A stretch of DNA of 64,000 nucleotides, taken from Glandiceps talaboti (Eukaryota; Hemichordata; Enteropneusta; Spengelidae). The DNA is taken from the NCBI RefSeq assembly GCF_964340395.1, contig NC_135556.1, positions 15,393,100-15,457,099 of the forward strand. Reading direction: 5' to 3'. Under the pieces are notes generated by a model, which saw only the letters and a program-made list of their open reading frames with translations, was not told where the DNA came from and made no database searches. The translations under genes were made by a program, and so were the position numbers. Shown here one piece after another: positions 24,516 through 37,318 of this stretch. Within the stretch, counting starts at the first letter, position 1. Each line of letters opens with the position of its first letter.

Positions 24516-25831
24516 AATAATTTGAATTATAGTTGTACATGATAAAGAAACTTGTCTTGGGTCAAATGAGCAGGTCTGATCTCTGACTTTTTGAAATAAG
24601 AGATGTTAGATTTGTTGTACTAAAGGGAGCCATGGCCAAAACTGTGGAGTATGATGTTGGTTTTCATGATTTATTTAGTGTAGATGCTACTGGTAATATC
24701 AAATCATCTCTTTATGTATTAACTTACAAAGAGAGGTCAAGAGTTCAATGTAGGATGAAAAACTAAATTCTTTTAGTTTGGCCTCAGACACCCCCCCCCC
24801 CCCCCCATAACTGGCCAAAATTGAAAATTGTTTCAGACAATACAATCAGTTTCAAATCAGTGTGTATAGTGCTATGAATACAAAGTCAGTAAGGAATAAG
24901 TAGTTCTTTTGTTGACACTTTATGTTAGTGCCATGCATTTACAGTGGCAAAAATTCTTTCATTTCTCAAGTTGACGAACTTGTTTAAGAAATATTTGTAT
25001 TTATGGGTACAAAAGAGATCCATTAAAAGTAAAATTAAAATTGATTTTGTCGGATGAAAACTAAAATGGCGCAAACACCCCTTCCCCAGCAAGCTAGCTT
25101 TTCATCTAAAGCAGTTCAGTACTAAAATATCGAAAAAAATTCGAATCTAATCTTGCAACTGTGCAGATTTCTTTTTTCAAATGGATGGCAAAAGTTTTTT
25201 AAAAAAAGATCATGGATGGACACAGTGAAAGTACAAAAAGAACGAGCAGGCAATTCAGAAGTAGATTGTCATGACTTTTCAGTTGCAACTAGAAGAATAA
25301 AGAGACATATTATATTTGTACACTGAGTGCCTCTAAAAAGTGTGAAAACAATACTTGTTATCTAATGGCACCAGCTTTGATTAGATTTGGCATCCGTCTT
25401 TCCACACCAGAAAAAGTTGGACGGGTGAATGCCAAGCAACAGACTACCAAAGGATATAAAGAAATGTGAGCCCAGCTTCAAGTTTTGACCCAAAGTAAGA
25501 ACGTGATGTATGGAAGGATAGAGGAAAGGATCTTACCAGCTGTATTGAAGACTTTGATTCTTAAAATAGGAAATCAAAATAAATACATGAACAAGGTTAA
25601 TAAAATATTAAACTGGAGATGCAATAGCCTTTGTAAGTCTCTAGTGAAATCTACTAAAAAGCCATAACAGTGAGGGATGACCTTATGACCTTGAAGTTTT
25701 CTTGTTGGTGTAGAGTTAGGAAAAGTGAAGTGCAGTTGAGTGACAATTGATAAAACAGTTTTCCTATGGCCCTGCATAGTCTGTAAGATGCAGACATTCG
25801 TTCGACGCTATCAGCCACCACTCATCGTTAA

Positions 25832-26035
25832 CCCTTTCATTCCTAGAGACGACATTGGAATAAATAGAAACTTGATTGTAAGAACATTTTCTAAAATTTA
25901 AGAATATTACTTCATTGGGAAGTAATATTTCTTGAATTCTTGTCTAAAATAAAGTTGATCTTTTTCCAAAAATTACAGTGAAACAAGAATTTTTGTTCAA
26001 AAATTTTGGCGGGAAAGTTTCTAGTCCTGAAAGGG
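25832..26035 (+). mobile_element. piggyBac-like MITE, copy 1 (204 bp)
   Basis: TTAA (25828-25831) precedes CCCTTTCATTCCTAGAGACG. The right end is CTAGTCCTGAAAGGG followed by TTTTAA. The ends are inverted repeats: CCCTTTCA and the TCTAG-type word pair with TGAAAGGG and CTAG. The same element occurs in the same orientation at 30901-31105, with shared internal words such as AATTTTGGCGGGAA, GTCTAAAAT and AAGTTGAT. A TTAA target and CCC termini are the hallmark of piggyBac transposons. No transposase is encoded. Confidence 0.8.
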
Positions 26036-26865
26036 TTTTAAGAAACCTGAACACAGATGTATTGAGGCCCTGCACAGACCTGAGTAAAAATACATGTACT
26101 TGTTGACTTCTAGACAGACAGATTTTACAATGCTGTGTCAGCAAAACTGATATCCGTGTACTCCTGTTACAAGAAGAATTGTACATTAGATGTTACATGC
26201 TTACCAGAATTTGATGCCACGCAGATATTTTTCTATCGAAGAAATATTTATTTCCCATAGAAAGATATTTCGTGACAACTGGATTTGAGTAGAGAGAGAC
26301 TGATTTCAAGGTCGAAAGATTATATAAATATGTATCACATTGTAGAAAGATTTTAGCTTGATTAGTTTAAGGTACACAGTGTTGAAAGCTTCTCTGGAAA
26401 GTATTTGACTTGCGAGGTGGAGTTGAAAACAGTTCAAGAAGGGTGATTATCCAGTGTGATAAAAACAAAGTGATGATTTCGACATCTGTTGTGAGTATTT
26501 TAAGTCTGGTACTGAATTTACAGGGTTTAGCCTTTTATTGTTCCTATCTTGTCTCACATTACCACCTCCTCTCTTTCCCCTTGAGAAGATAAAGAGGAAA
26601 GTGAAGTTGTTTGTTTGGCATACTTTTAGAATTCCAAACCTAATACATCTCTGTATAGGTTAGCAATGAACTGGAAATGTATGTCATTTGTGAAAATGTC
26701 AGAGTACAAATTTATTGGTTTGTTTTGCAACTATTATCTCACTTCTGAACAAATGATGTTTGTAACTATAGTAACAAGTTGACACTAGACACAAAAAAAT
26801 GGAGATATGGATTCGAGAACTGTTTAGCTCCAGGTGATGGGAAAATTCATACCAGAGGGATAGAC

Positions 26866-26894
26866 GGATGGATGGATGGATGGATGGATGGATG
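26866..26894 (+). repeat. (GGAT)n microsatellite
   Basis: About seven tandem GGAT units. Confidence 0.95.
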
Positions 26895-27633
26895 GCAATG
26901 ACCTTCAAGTTGACAACACCTCAAAGATTACAAGTTCAAAAGCAATGTTGAGTATTTCCTTCAGACAGTATTAAAAAAAACCCCAAGTAACAATGGATTA
27001 TCCACAGTTACAGAGTCATAAAAAAGTCTTTATCAAAACTATAACATTCCTGTATACATCTGTCTTTGCCTGTCACCAACCTCTGTCAGTTCTCATAAAT
27101 AAACCAATACCATACAACTAATGGAATCCACTCAGTAAAGACATCAAAACTGAATACATCCATGTCATTTTTTCAATTGAATATGACAGCTGACCAATCA
27201 CTTGTTATGATAATTTTGACATGCATCTCACTCCAGCCTGTGCCCACTATACAATTCCCCCAAGTCATCTTTGTCCCTATTCAAATCCATGGCGGTTCCG
27301 CCAAACATTGAACTCTTGACCTTTAGTTTAAAGTGTTCAGTGGGGAGAGGTCATTGAATTCAAAACTGTTTATGATCAAATGAATAAAAGTATACTTCCT
27401 GAGGTATCAACAAGTTCAAAGCGTTTACCTTTATTACAAGATCCTAACTGGTAAAGTTCATTTTTAGGAGTTGACGTCTGAAAAAGTACACTTTGTAGAG
27501 AGGTTGGTCTGGATGTTTATTATGGTAGTTTAAAACATTGGGACAGCTACCCCTGCAGTATTTATGGGTAGTTCAGCAAATCAAATTAACCCTTGCATTC
27601 TTACATGTATTTATTGATTTTGAACTTTGTGTA

Positions 27634-27785
27634 CCAGGAATGGGGAATAGGGAAAGGAAGTAAATCAGATATGTGTGGATTTAGGGACTTCGTGAACCAG
27701 GATTGGGAAGTAAATCATCAGGAATGGGGAATAGGGAAAAGAAGTAAATCACCAGGAATGGGGTATTGGGAAAGGATGTAAATCC
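27634..27785 (+). repeat. Short tandem repeat, ~33-bp unit, about four imperfect copies
   Basis: The unit reads roughly CCAGGAATGGGGAATAGGGA then AAGGAAGTAAATCA. Three full copies are visible, plus a truncated one (CCAGGATTGGGAAGTAAATCA), with a short insert after the first copy. Confidence 0.8.
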
Positions 27786-27965
27786 ATATGTATGTATTGG
27801 CATTTGAACTTCATGAAAGAGTATAGATTAGAATATGTTCTAAAGTTTGAGATGTAGATAGTAGCTCAGTGTGTACATGTATGTATGCAGTGAGACTGAC
27901 ATGCCCTCTCACACACATGTAAACTTTCATACTGGTATACATAAACACACATCTTCATATCTCAG

Positions 27966-28170
27966 ATAGATACATACATACATACATACATACATACATA
28001 CATACATACATACATACATACATACATACATACATACATACATACATACATACATACATACATACATACATACATACATACATGCATGCATGCATACATA
28101 CATGCATGCATGCATGCGTACGTACATACGTACGTACGTACGTAATACATGCATACATACATACATACAC
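27966..28170 (+). repeat. ~200-bp (CATA)n array grading into (CATG)n and (CGTA)n
   Basis: About 28 CATA units are followed by CATG and CGTA variants, with palindromic words such as GCATGC and GTACGTAC. Open frames over it are artefacts. Confidence 0.97.
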
Positions 28171-28637
28171 ACACGCGCACACATTCACAAAGTACACGCA
28201 AACAAATAAACACACCCACTTTACATGTAGGGTCATTGTAAAAGTCCATTGCATCACTACAACCAAACGGATTTTAAGTGCACATCTTACACAATATAGA
28301 CTATAAGGAATGGGTTGAACTAAGCAATTAGTTTTCTATTAAGTTGATTATCATAAGTTACAGTGGCATAGATTTCGTTAAGAAGTAGTCTCCAAAACTT
28401 GTCTCATTGTAGCCATGGTAATTGTAGCTGTGGTAATCCATCACAACTGTCTCTGACAGTGTCCTGTATCAACAACAAAAAGCGGGTATTAAAATTGCAA
28501 ATTGTAATTGCCAGACAGTGAAAAAAGAGTTAATTGAATGTTTTTTTTTTTAATGCGACTAAATCGTTTCGTCCTTGTGAAATTGACTTAGTTAGTTAGC
28601 AGTGAACAGAAAACGTGTGTAAGCAATTGTGTCTGAG

Positions 28638-28682
28638 CCATCCATCCATCCATCCATCCATCCATCCATCCATCCATCCATC
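28638..28682 (+). repeat. (CCAT)n microsatellite
   Basis: About eleven perfect CCAT units. Confidence 0.97.
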
Positions 28683-30900
28683 ATGAAAGTCATAGTTTGC
28701 TGTGTTACACTGAGTGAGCACTCTTGAGAACTGAGACCAGATGAATTCCCACCCCATTCATCATCAAAGTGAATAAATTGGAAACTACCATATCACTGTT
28801 TAAATCTCAGGCACAATTAAAATTGACACAGTTCCTTGAGTTACAGATCAACCAGCATATGACTATTCCGTCAGTGGCTGTGTAGATAAACAAAGTCAGA
28901 CTTCTGTAGCTAGCCGAAGAATGCTTTACAAGGCTGCACACAGTTCAGATTTGTGTGGTATGTCATACCAGTTAATATATACCAAGCCAGTGTTTAGAAA
29001 TGGATGAAACTGAGACCTGGGCGCTCACAGAACGACTCTTAAATTCTCCCACTCTTACAGGGATGGGGTCTGTATATGCATTGTACAATTGCCACTGTCT
29101 GCACCACAGGTTTGATAAAACAGTCAAATTTGAACTAATTTCTGGTATTTTTTTACCTCAAGGGTTGTCTGTTCAATTAAGTGAGACAATTGCTTTAATG
29201 AGGGTGGATAAAATGAGTAATGGTGGGTGGTGATGTAAGGAGAAGTGAATGTATCAAGAGTGCTTAATATAGTCACTAGCTGATGGAGCTGATCATTTCC
29301 CCCCAGAGTAAAAATCAATATAAACATGCACAGAAAAAGTTTGGAAATGGAGTTATTAGTTGAAGCAATCATAGAAAAGTCAATGGCCTGCAAAATTATA
29401 ACAGGTTAGAATGAATATTAATTTTTCTTCGACAGTTGATTGTTAATTATGGAATATTCCATATTTATATGTGCAGATATAGATAGAGAAAAAAGCTGTT
29501 AAAAGTGATAGAAAACATTGGCAGAAAACGTTAACCGTTTGACTAATCTAACACTAAATATAAACCATCCTTCAAGAATCTTCAAATTTCTGTACACCCC
29601 CCCCACCCTCGGCTATCTTCTCCATGTATCAAATAGTCTTACCGTATATTGATTGAAAAAGTGCAGATCTACACACTATGTTCAGTGTCTTTCACACGTT
29701 TAATGTTTATTTTAGTAAAGGTCTTTAATTTTTGTTGGGCTTAGTGGTATTACCAAGTCAAGGTTAGGCTGTCTTTATTATAAACTTTCACCTTACAACC
29801 TGTAACTTAGTTGATCTCTGTTTGTTATGTTTTCACCACACTGTTGAAATTAAATATAGACTAAACCACTAAGTGTTAACTTTTCATTTCAAATTTCACT
29901 TTTCAAGAAGTTGATTTTTTTTTCACTTTTTTCACATAGGCAAGCATGCTACTCCCCTGTCTACAAGCATTAGCATAGATTTGATATTGCGGTGTAGAAT
30001 GATGAAGAATTGCCAAATCTGAATATATGGCTGGACATAGACTAGTACACTATATGTGTACATATGAGTGTCTGTAGTGTACCCCTACAGGAAGACGGTA
30101 TTTTTATGGTCATTACTTGAATATCAAAGTGATGATTTCCCCGTCTGAACGGACATTAACCTTGCATTAAAAAGCGCAGAATATCAAAGCCTTCCAGATG
30201 AGCTCGAAATTTTAGTAGGCATCTACAATAGATAAGAGTTATTAATGAACCCTACATATCCGTTGTATATTTAACACATCACACATAGTCATTGGGAAGT
30301 CCATGTCTAAGCTTATCCCATAGGGGGGAAGTTTATTGTTGTATGCAATTTAGGAGTGACTCATTAATGCACAGTTCATTTATGTTAATGGCCATTGTTT
30401 TGCCAATTAGCAACACCTAGAATGATTCCTATACATGGTATGGTGTTGACAGAGTAGGTGGTGAATTCAGTACGTGACAAATCTTAATTCTAGTACAAAA
30501 TTAATAGACTGACTCTGATACCCTTTACACAGAAAAAGTCACTAAACTAGGTTGCTGGTATTTAAGAAAAACGTTTTAATTGCATGTAACACTCTTAATG
30601 AATGTATAGAATGACAGTATCAACTAATGCTATTGTAATAACTTTCCCCCTCCCCCCAAAAAACACAAAAAAACAAAAATAAAACCAGAAACCCAAAACA
30701 AAACAAAATCAGAAAGAAAGGCAAATGAATGAGATCAATCTACTGTGTGGTCTTGCGCAAGAGATTTGTTTGGAACATTCACTCTGAAGAACAAAGTTTC
30801 CAAATAAAAAATATGCAAATGATATGTTAATTTTGGTATGCTATTGCTAGGTTGTAATTTAATGTTGCACTACATATAAATCATATTTAAAGTTCCTTAA

Positions 30901-31105
30901 CCCTTTCATGACTAGAGACGAGTTTTAAATAATATGGGGACCCAATTTCTATGAATATTTTCATAATTACAATAATAATACTTTATTAGGAAGTAACATT
31001 TCTTTAATTCCAGTCTAAAATGAAGTTGATATATGCCAAAAACTTACATAAAACAAGAATTTTGTCCGCATAATTTTGGCGGGAATGTTTTCAGTATTGA
31101 AGGGG
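30901..31105 (+). mobile_element. piggyBac-like MITE, copy 2 (205 bp) with intact TTAA on both sides
   Basis: TTAA (30897-30900), then CCCTTTCATGACTAGAGACG; the right end is CAGTATTGAAGGGG, then TTAA (31106-31109). The size and orientation match copy 1, 5 kb upstream, and the internal sequence is recognisably the same but diverged. The intact TTAA at both ends supports piggyBac-type insertion. Confidence 0.82.
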
Positions 31106-32718
31106 TTAAACTTTATGCAAAACAGCTAAGATTATACTTTGAATTGTCACTCTAGTTTAGTGCTTAGTTGTTCAGCAAATGATTCGATACCATGTTGGCA
31201 TTAGCATCCAGACTTTTATACTCTGGCCCCCCTCCTCCCCCAATTTATTTATAATTTCCAGAAATACAGTGAACACCCATGTAGACCAACAGGGGTTATA
31301 CCAATGACAGCCACTTATAGGGATGTGCAGCAAAAAGGGCAGCAATGTACAAGGAAGCCATTGTGTTACACCAGCTGAATCTTGTATGTTCTGCCAAGAA
31401 AGTATTGCAGTAATAGTGTGACCTGCAGTCAAAGGTCGTGGAAAGGTTAAATTTTCAAGGGTACATGCAAGTTAAATGGATCATTTCATAATGAGGAGAT
31501 GTGATGGAAACCAGCAGATACATCTCTTCCTTCTCACATCTGACCATATGTGTCACTGTCCCTCATTTCAAGGTGGAAATACCTAAACAATCATGCTGTA
31601 AAAGTGTAAACTGGACATGAGTAGTCAGTTGATAAGCCGTGGGATCATTTTATAGACACAAAATACGTAGTTGGGATCAAACAAAATATAAAAATGCTGT
31701 TTTGGCCAAGGTCTGCAAAGTTGTCGGCAATATTCTGAAGAATAAAACTGAGGTTATTTGAACTGCTATATTGTAAAACCATGATTTATATGGAAGTACA
31801 GACAGAGGGAACAGATTGCAAGAATAAATTAAACTTTAAAGGAAGAGATCTTTTTTTTTTGAGAAAAAAAGTTTTCTTTTGATATACCAGTATAATGGAA
31901 AAAGAGGAACTTTTGATATTTTTTGTGTCACTTTTTGATTCTTCATTTTTTCTGTATCAAGAAAACAAATAGAAAGATTACAATAAGTATAACGTTGAAT
32001 AATAATGTTGCTCTAGTTATGTCAAGATATTTTGATGTCACAGGGTTGGAGGTTATCGGCTTTCAGTGAGGCAGTTGCCTTGTATTAAGTAGAGTGCCAA
32101 AGTGTCATAACAGTCTTCTTCTAGTTGTAACATAAATACACTTTGTTATCTGTTGTTTGTGATGCTGTCTATTTATCACATACTGTTGATGACACAACGT
32201 CATAGCTGTCTAGCTTGAGGAGAGCTCTCTAACTTCAAATCAAAGCATATTGGTACAGTAGGTCGACAGTTTGAAGATGGGACAGTTCAAGTTGCTCCTT
32301 CCAGTTCCACACCGTATGCTATCTATTCCCTATGATGACACGTCACTGTTCAAGACAACATCTCGTGTTCATCTCCTGCACAGCTGTATTTTTCTGCCGG
32401 ATACAGTATATATCTGTATGTAGAAGTTATCAAAAGGATCCTAAGACAAGTTTGTTCAGCTGTCTGAAAGAGAAAAGCCTCAGTGATAATATTGGACGAA
32501 ACATGTTCTCTCAGAGTTAGCATGTTTTGATTTTGAAGGAGTGAAAGTACAGTCTCGATAGATTCTTGAAATTGTATACTTTAGATTAAAAACAAAGTGA
32601 TTGCTGTCGAAGAAAAGTTGTAGAGAATTCCAGTCAGGACATCATTTAAAGTATGACACACACAATAAACAGAATCTACCTCAATTGTCTTTGGAAACAC
32701 TCACAACTTGCTTGAATG

Positions 32719-33298
32719 CTAGCCCAGAGATCTGGCTATCTGACTTGACACATACTGGCTTGACAGTGTAGCCCAGAGACTTGGCTATCTGACTTGACAT
32801 ACTGGCTTGACAGTGTAGCCCAGAGACTTGGCTCTCTGACTTGACATACTGGTTTGACAGTATAACCCAGAGACTTGGCTATCTTACTTGACATACTGGT
32901 TTGACAGTATAGCCTAGAGACTTGGCTATCTGACTTGACATACTGGCTTGACAGTATAGCCCAGAGACTTGGCTATCTGACTTGACATACTGGTTTGACA
33001 GTATAACCCAGAGACTTGGCTATCTTACTTGACATACTGGCTTGACAGTATAGCCTAGAGACTTGGCTATCTGACTTGACATACTGGCTTGACAGTATAA
33101 CCGGGAGACCTGGCTATCTTACTTGACATACTGGCTTGTACAGTATAGCCCAGAGACTTGGCTATCTGACTTGACAGTATAACCCAGAGACTTGGCTATC
33201 TGACTTGACAGTATAACCCAGAGACTTGGCTATCTGACTTGACAGTATAGTCCAAAGACCTGGCTATTTGACTTGACATACTGGCTTGACCGTATAAC
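32719..33298 (+). repeat. 47-bp minisatellite, 13 units, three of them 34-bp variants
   Basis: The unit core is CAGAGACTTGGCTATCTGAC followed by TTGACATACTGGCTTGACAGTATAGCC. Nine of the thirteen units are essentially full length, one carries a one-base insertion, and units 10-12 lack 13 bp (ATACTGGCTTGAC), consistent with slippage between the two CTTGAC words. Units with TAACCC/CTTACT alternate with TAGCC/CTGACT units; the pair at units 4-5 recurs at units 7-8, indicating higher-order duplication. No coding role is seen. Confidence 0.96.
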
Positions 33299-34273
33299 TT
33301 TAAGCTAAACAGCAAAGTTTCCAGGCTACCTGGAATGCTGAATAATGAATGCTAGCTTTCAAATTTTCAGTATTTTACTGAACAACAGAAGGATGTCATC
33401 TTCAAAAACCATCTGTTTACATTGACTGATACCAGCTGCAGGAAATCCTCAGGACAGGATAACCCCATTATTTGTATTTCATGTTTATTGATTCTGGCTT
33501 CCAAATTCTAAGACAGTTAGGCAACTGTCTTTGCAATTTAGAATAATTTGGAAGAAAAAAAGATCTTCGGAAGTAAAATTGAACGTAAGTCATACCCACT
33601 GGTGACTTGCGTAGTAGCCATTACCATGACAATGCCACTGTGACCTGGTTACTCGTGGCAACAGTAAATCACTAAGAGGCTGTTGGGATGTTTATATGGA
33701 GGGGTGGGTAAGGTGATATAAATTAAGCCCGAGTTCACATGCTGTGCTTCAGACCCCACATGATGTTGATCCTGGAGTCTATGGAAACCTTATGATAAAA
33801 ATAATGAAATTCTTCGAGTATTTGCACTTTCCGACAAACTTTGTGTTACGTTTTTCCTTGAAATAATCTTTTAATAGATTTTCTACTAAAAGAAAGAGTT
33901 GTGTAGAGTTGTTGTTTCACACATATTGATTAATAACATGACATAAATTTGTAGTTATTTTAGTAAAGACCTTGTCAAAGAAGGGATTCCAAGTTGTGAA
34001 ATATTAAAAGATTATGGGATGTTTATATAGCTTTAGTTACAAAGACATAACATAGAAAAGGAAATGATATATCAAATAAACATACCCCCCCCCCCCCCAC
34101 ATCCAACCCAAGAGTACAAGTTTAATACAAAGTTTCCTTGTGTAAAAACTCTTAGTAACAGATTAAATGAACCCATTGTAAACAAGTGTATAGTTTCAGG
34201 CATAGAAGAGGATAGTATCTTAATGTAGGGTAGGAATGGTGGTGGAGACGAAGAAGCCATTTTTAACTCCCAG

Positions 34274-34433
34274 CAGTGTGCCTTCTAAGCCAATTTGACA
34301 CACCATTGACACACCAACATTTGGTGTTCTCCTATCTCTTCCTATGTGGTGACTGACAAGAAATGACAGTTTTTTATCATACTGACACACAACAACAAAA
34401 TTTGGTTATCATTATGGTTAAGAAGGCACATTG
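34274..34433. mobile_element. 160-bp hAT-like MITE with 8-bp target duplication
   Basis: The ends are CAGTGTGCCTTCTAAGCCA and its inverted partner TGGTTAAGAAGGCACATTG (16 of 19 match). Perfect 8-bp direct repeats ACTCCCAG flank it at 34266-34273 and 34434-34441. An 8-bp duplication and CA-(G)-TG-like termini fit the hAT superfamily. The interior contains a tandem TTGACACACCA word and no coding sequence. Confidence 0.85.
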
Positions 34434-37219
34434 ACTCCCAGGTAGACTTTATGTACTTGAAATGCACAAATCTATAAATTCAGGAAAATACCATCCAGAG
34501 CTATTGAGTGGATGAAGTATGATTTAACCTCATGAAATTGATAACCGGGCTTCACCATGAAACATTGTAAAGGAACCTTGATCTTGGCAATAGAACTCTG
34601 CGATTTTGTAACATGGTCAGGGACAGTAATCTACATGCTTGTTTATCCAAACAATACCTTAAATTACTAGTCCCACTGACATGTGTTGTTATAGCTGCTA
34701 GCCAACCTTGTCAGCCACATACTGAAATGCTTGTTTCAACAGATAAAAACTATCAAATATGGTGTTTAAATAACTTGAGAAGTTTTGGTTAGTGAAATTG
34801 CCTAGCAAAGTTCAGGGACTTAGTCGTAGATAAAATCAAGAAAAAAACATACTACACCCAGAAGACTGGTAATTCAAGAACTGTTTGCATTTTTGTTAGG
34901 GGGTTCATTGATACTTCGGATTAATGATGTTGTAAATTGAAAAAATGTTGTCAAAATAAATTGATTTTAAAAAGATGCCAATAATTTGCAATATATTGTA
35001 ATATTTGTGTTTATAGAATATAGTATGCAAATGTCCAAAAATGGAATTCACATAGAGCTCTTGTAATGTATTAAATGGTTGAAATTTGATTTTGGAAAAC
35101 TAAAAAGTCCTCTGAGGGAAATAAGACTTGTACATGTGTAGGTCAGATACTTGGGAAAATTTGAAAGAACAAAATCATAAGTTAAGAGAAGATGGCTGTT
35201 GAAATGTGTAGTATGTACTTTGTGTAGTTTAGCATGGGAAGGTACTCGCGGATTGTCCACCATGATTAGCTAGACTTGGCAAGTACCATTAGCAAGGTAA
35301 CCCTGAACCCTATTGAGAAAACAGTAAATGCACTTAGCAGAATAATAGTCAGGACAAACCAGGCTGTATCCCAAAAAGCTGGAAAAGTAAACTTTGACAA
35401 ATCTGCCACCATTGTATTTGAGATAATCCCTTGTAGTAAAGTGACAAAACAGTACGGTAGCTAGGCAGTGTCAATATAACCTGATACAACTGACAAACTC
35501 AGTCCAAGTACTCTTTAGGGATGATTGCACAATGTTGCACAAGCTCAATAAATGAACTTCATTCATTTAGGACAAGACCCCCTCCCCTCGACCCCCCTCA
35601 CCTCTTCCCCCTAAACAAACGTTCGCAAGCAAGTGCAACATTGACATGTGTATGATGCAAACCATGATGGCAAATTTTAGCAGCTACACCACTATGATTG
35701 GTGCAATGTGAAAACATTAAAATACTTACCAGCACTGTGTATGATTTTAGAAGTACATTTTAATCAACTTACCAACACCTCAGTAGTAAATACAGACCCT
35801 GTTATCATTAACAAAATAAAAGTGAGAAACTTTTCGAAATTTGGCTAGAAGTACAAAAATGAAGTTCAGCAATTGCAATTGATACCAAATCCCCCCCCCC
35901 CCCCCCCTAAACAAGCGAAGTTCATTTCTTGAGATTGTGTGATGTTAGCAATGGTCCCTTAGTCTCACACAGCTGTTAACCAAATAGACCGAAGTGGCTG
36001 AATTCTGATGAAGTATCTACATCCAGTGTGTAACTTGCAAGTTAATTGATTAATTGATGTGAAGTATGGTTATCGCGTCCTACAAGTTCTTCATCTACAG
36101 GTCTTTCTTGTGATTCACCTTAACAATACAAAAATCATAAACTTCTTGTCAGTGTTGGCACAGGAAGAAACATGTGTTCAACAGACCTTGCAGTTTGTTT
36201 GCTTTGACTTCTTTTGAAGGGAAGTTAAGATAACTGAAAAGTAAAGTTTGATGCTTGTTTCCTTCTATCCGTCTCTTTTGAAGACAGCTACACAGTATTT
36301 GCCATAGTCAGCTGTCAATATTTGGGTATTGCTGGCTTTGTTGCCAACAATTGAATTACAACCCTGTTTTAATAGGTTCACTCTCTCTCTGTCTCAATAG
36401 AAACAAACCTTGAAGAAACCTAACCTGATCCCTGTTCTCAGAATGGAGGAGGGCTCTGTACAAATAAATAAAACTGTAAATTCATGCTCAAAAGATAAGA
36501 ATTTGCCATGGTAGTCACTTTAGCGCAGGGTGAGAACACATTTGTCATAGGGGATGCCCAGGCTCACATTAGTTGGAATGACATGTTTCTTGTTGAGTTA
36601 CCATATCTCACACTGTGTAAACTCCCTGTAGACACAACAACTGTTATCACCTCTGTACAGTAGTTGTAGAGATTGAATTCAAACCCCTGTCACTACTTGA
36701 ATGCATGCTCACAATCACGGAGCAGTAGGGGTCCCCCTCCATCAGGGAATTGTAAAATAAAGGGATAGGGCCAAAGTCTCTGTGTACTCAAATAACACAA
36801 GGTAATTGAAGGTTTGTGTCATAATAGATGGGAGTTTATCCGATCAGCTGTGGGTGTTCCCCTATTTAGAGATTTGAATGATAGGAATTGAATTTGAAAT
36901 AAGAAAAAAAAAAGGAAGCGTTTCTGGCACTTCTGGGATTAAGCAGTAGGTGTTCTTGTAGTAGTGATTTTGCACCTAGACGGATTTTAAAAGTGAGTGT
37001 GCAATTTTATGACAGGTATTTACTCGAATTAGGATTAAAATTCCAGCCAGATATTTGTACAGAATCTAAAATCTAACCAAAAGTTGGACCAAAACAAACA
37101 GTTGATTGATTATGGCCTCACTGATAAGATAGCTAATCTGAGAACCAGGGATTCGAGTATTGGGGTTTAAAGGGGAGACACATGTATAGCAGCACTAATA
37201 GAATCAAATAATGCAGATT

Positions 37220-37318
37220 TAGCCTTGAATCCATGCGAATGGGGATTTTGAGTTTTGATTTTCCCATGATGGGGAAAGTAATGAATTCAAAACCCCCATT
37301 CGCATGGATTCAAGACTA
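37220..37318. mobile_element. Foldback MITE, ~99-bp family, copy 3 (exact 9-bp target duplication)
   Basis: It begins TAGCCTTGAATCCATGCGAA and ends TTCGCATGGATTCAAGACTA, with arms that pair nearly perfectly for about 30 bp, through GGGGATTTTGA and TCAAAACCCCC. It is flanked by ATGCAGATT at 37211-37219 and 37319-37327, an exact 9-bp duplication. It is the best preserved and probably the youngest of the three copies. Confidence 0.88.

Noticed and set aside
32719-33298. Possible CRISPR array, because of the regular ~47-bp spacing
   Set aside because: The whole unit repeats with no unique spacers, and the sequence is animal. It is a minisatellite.
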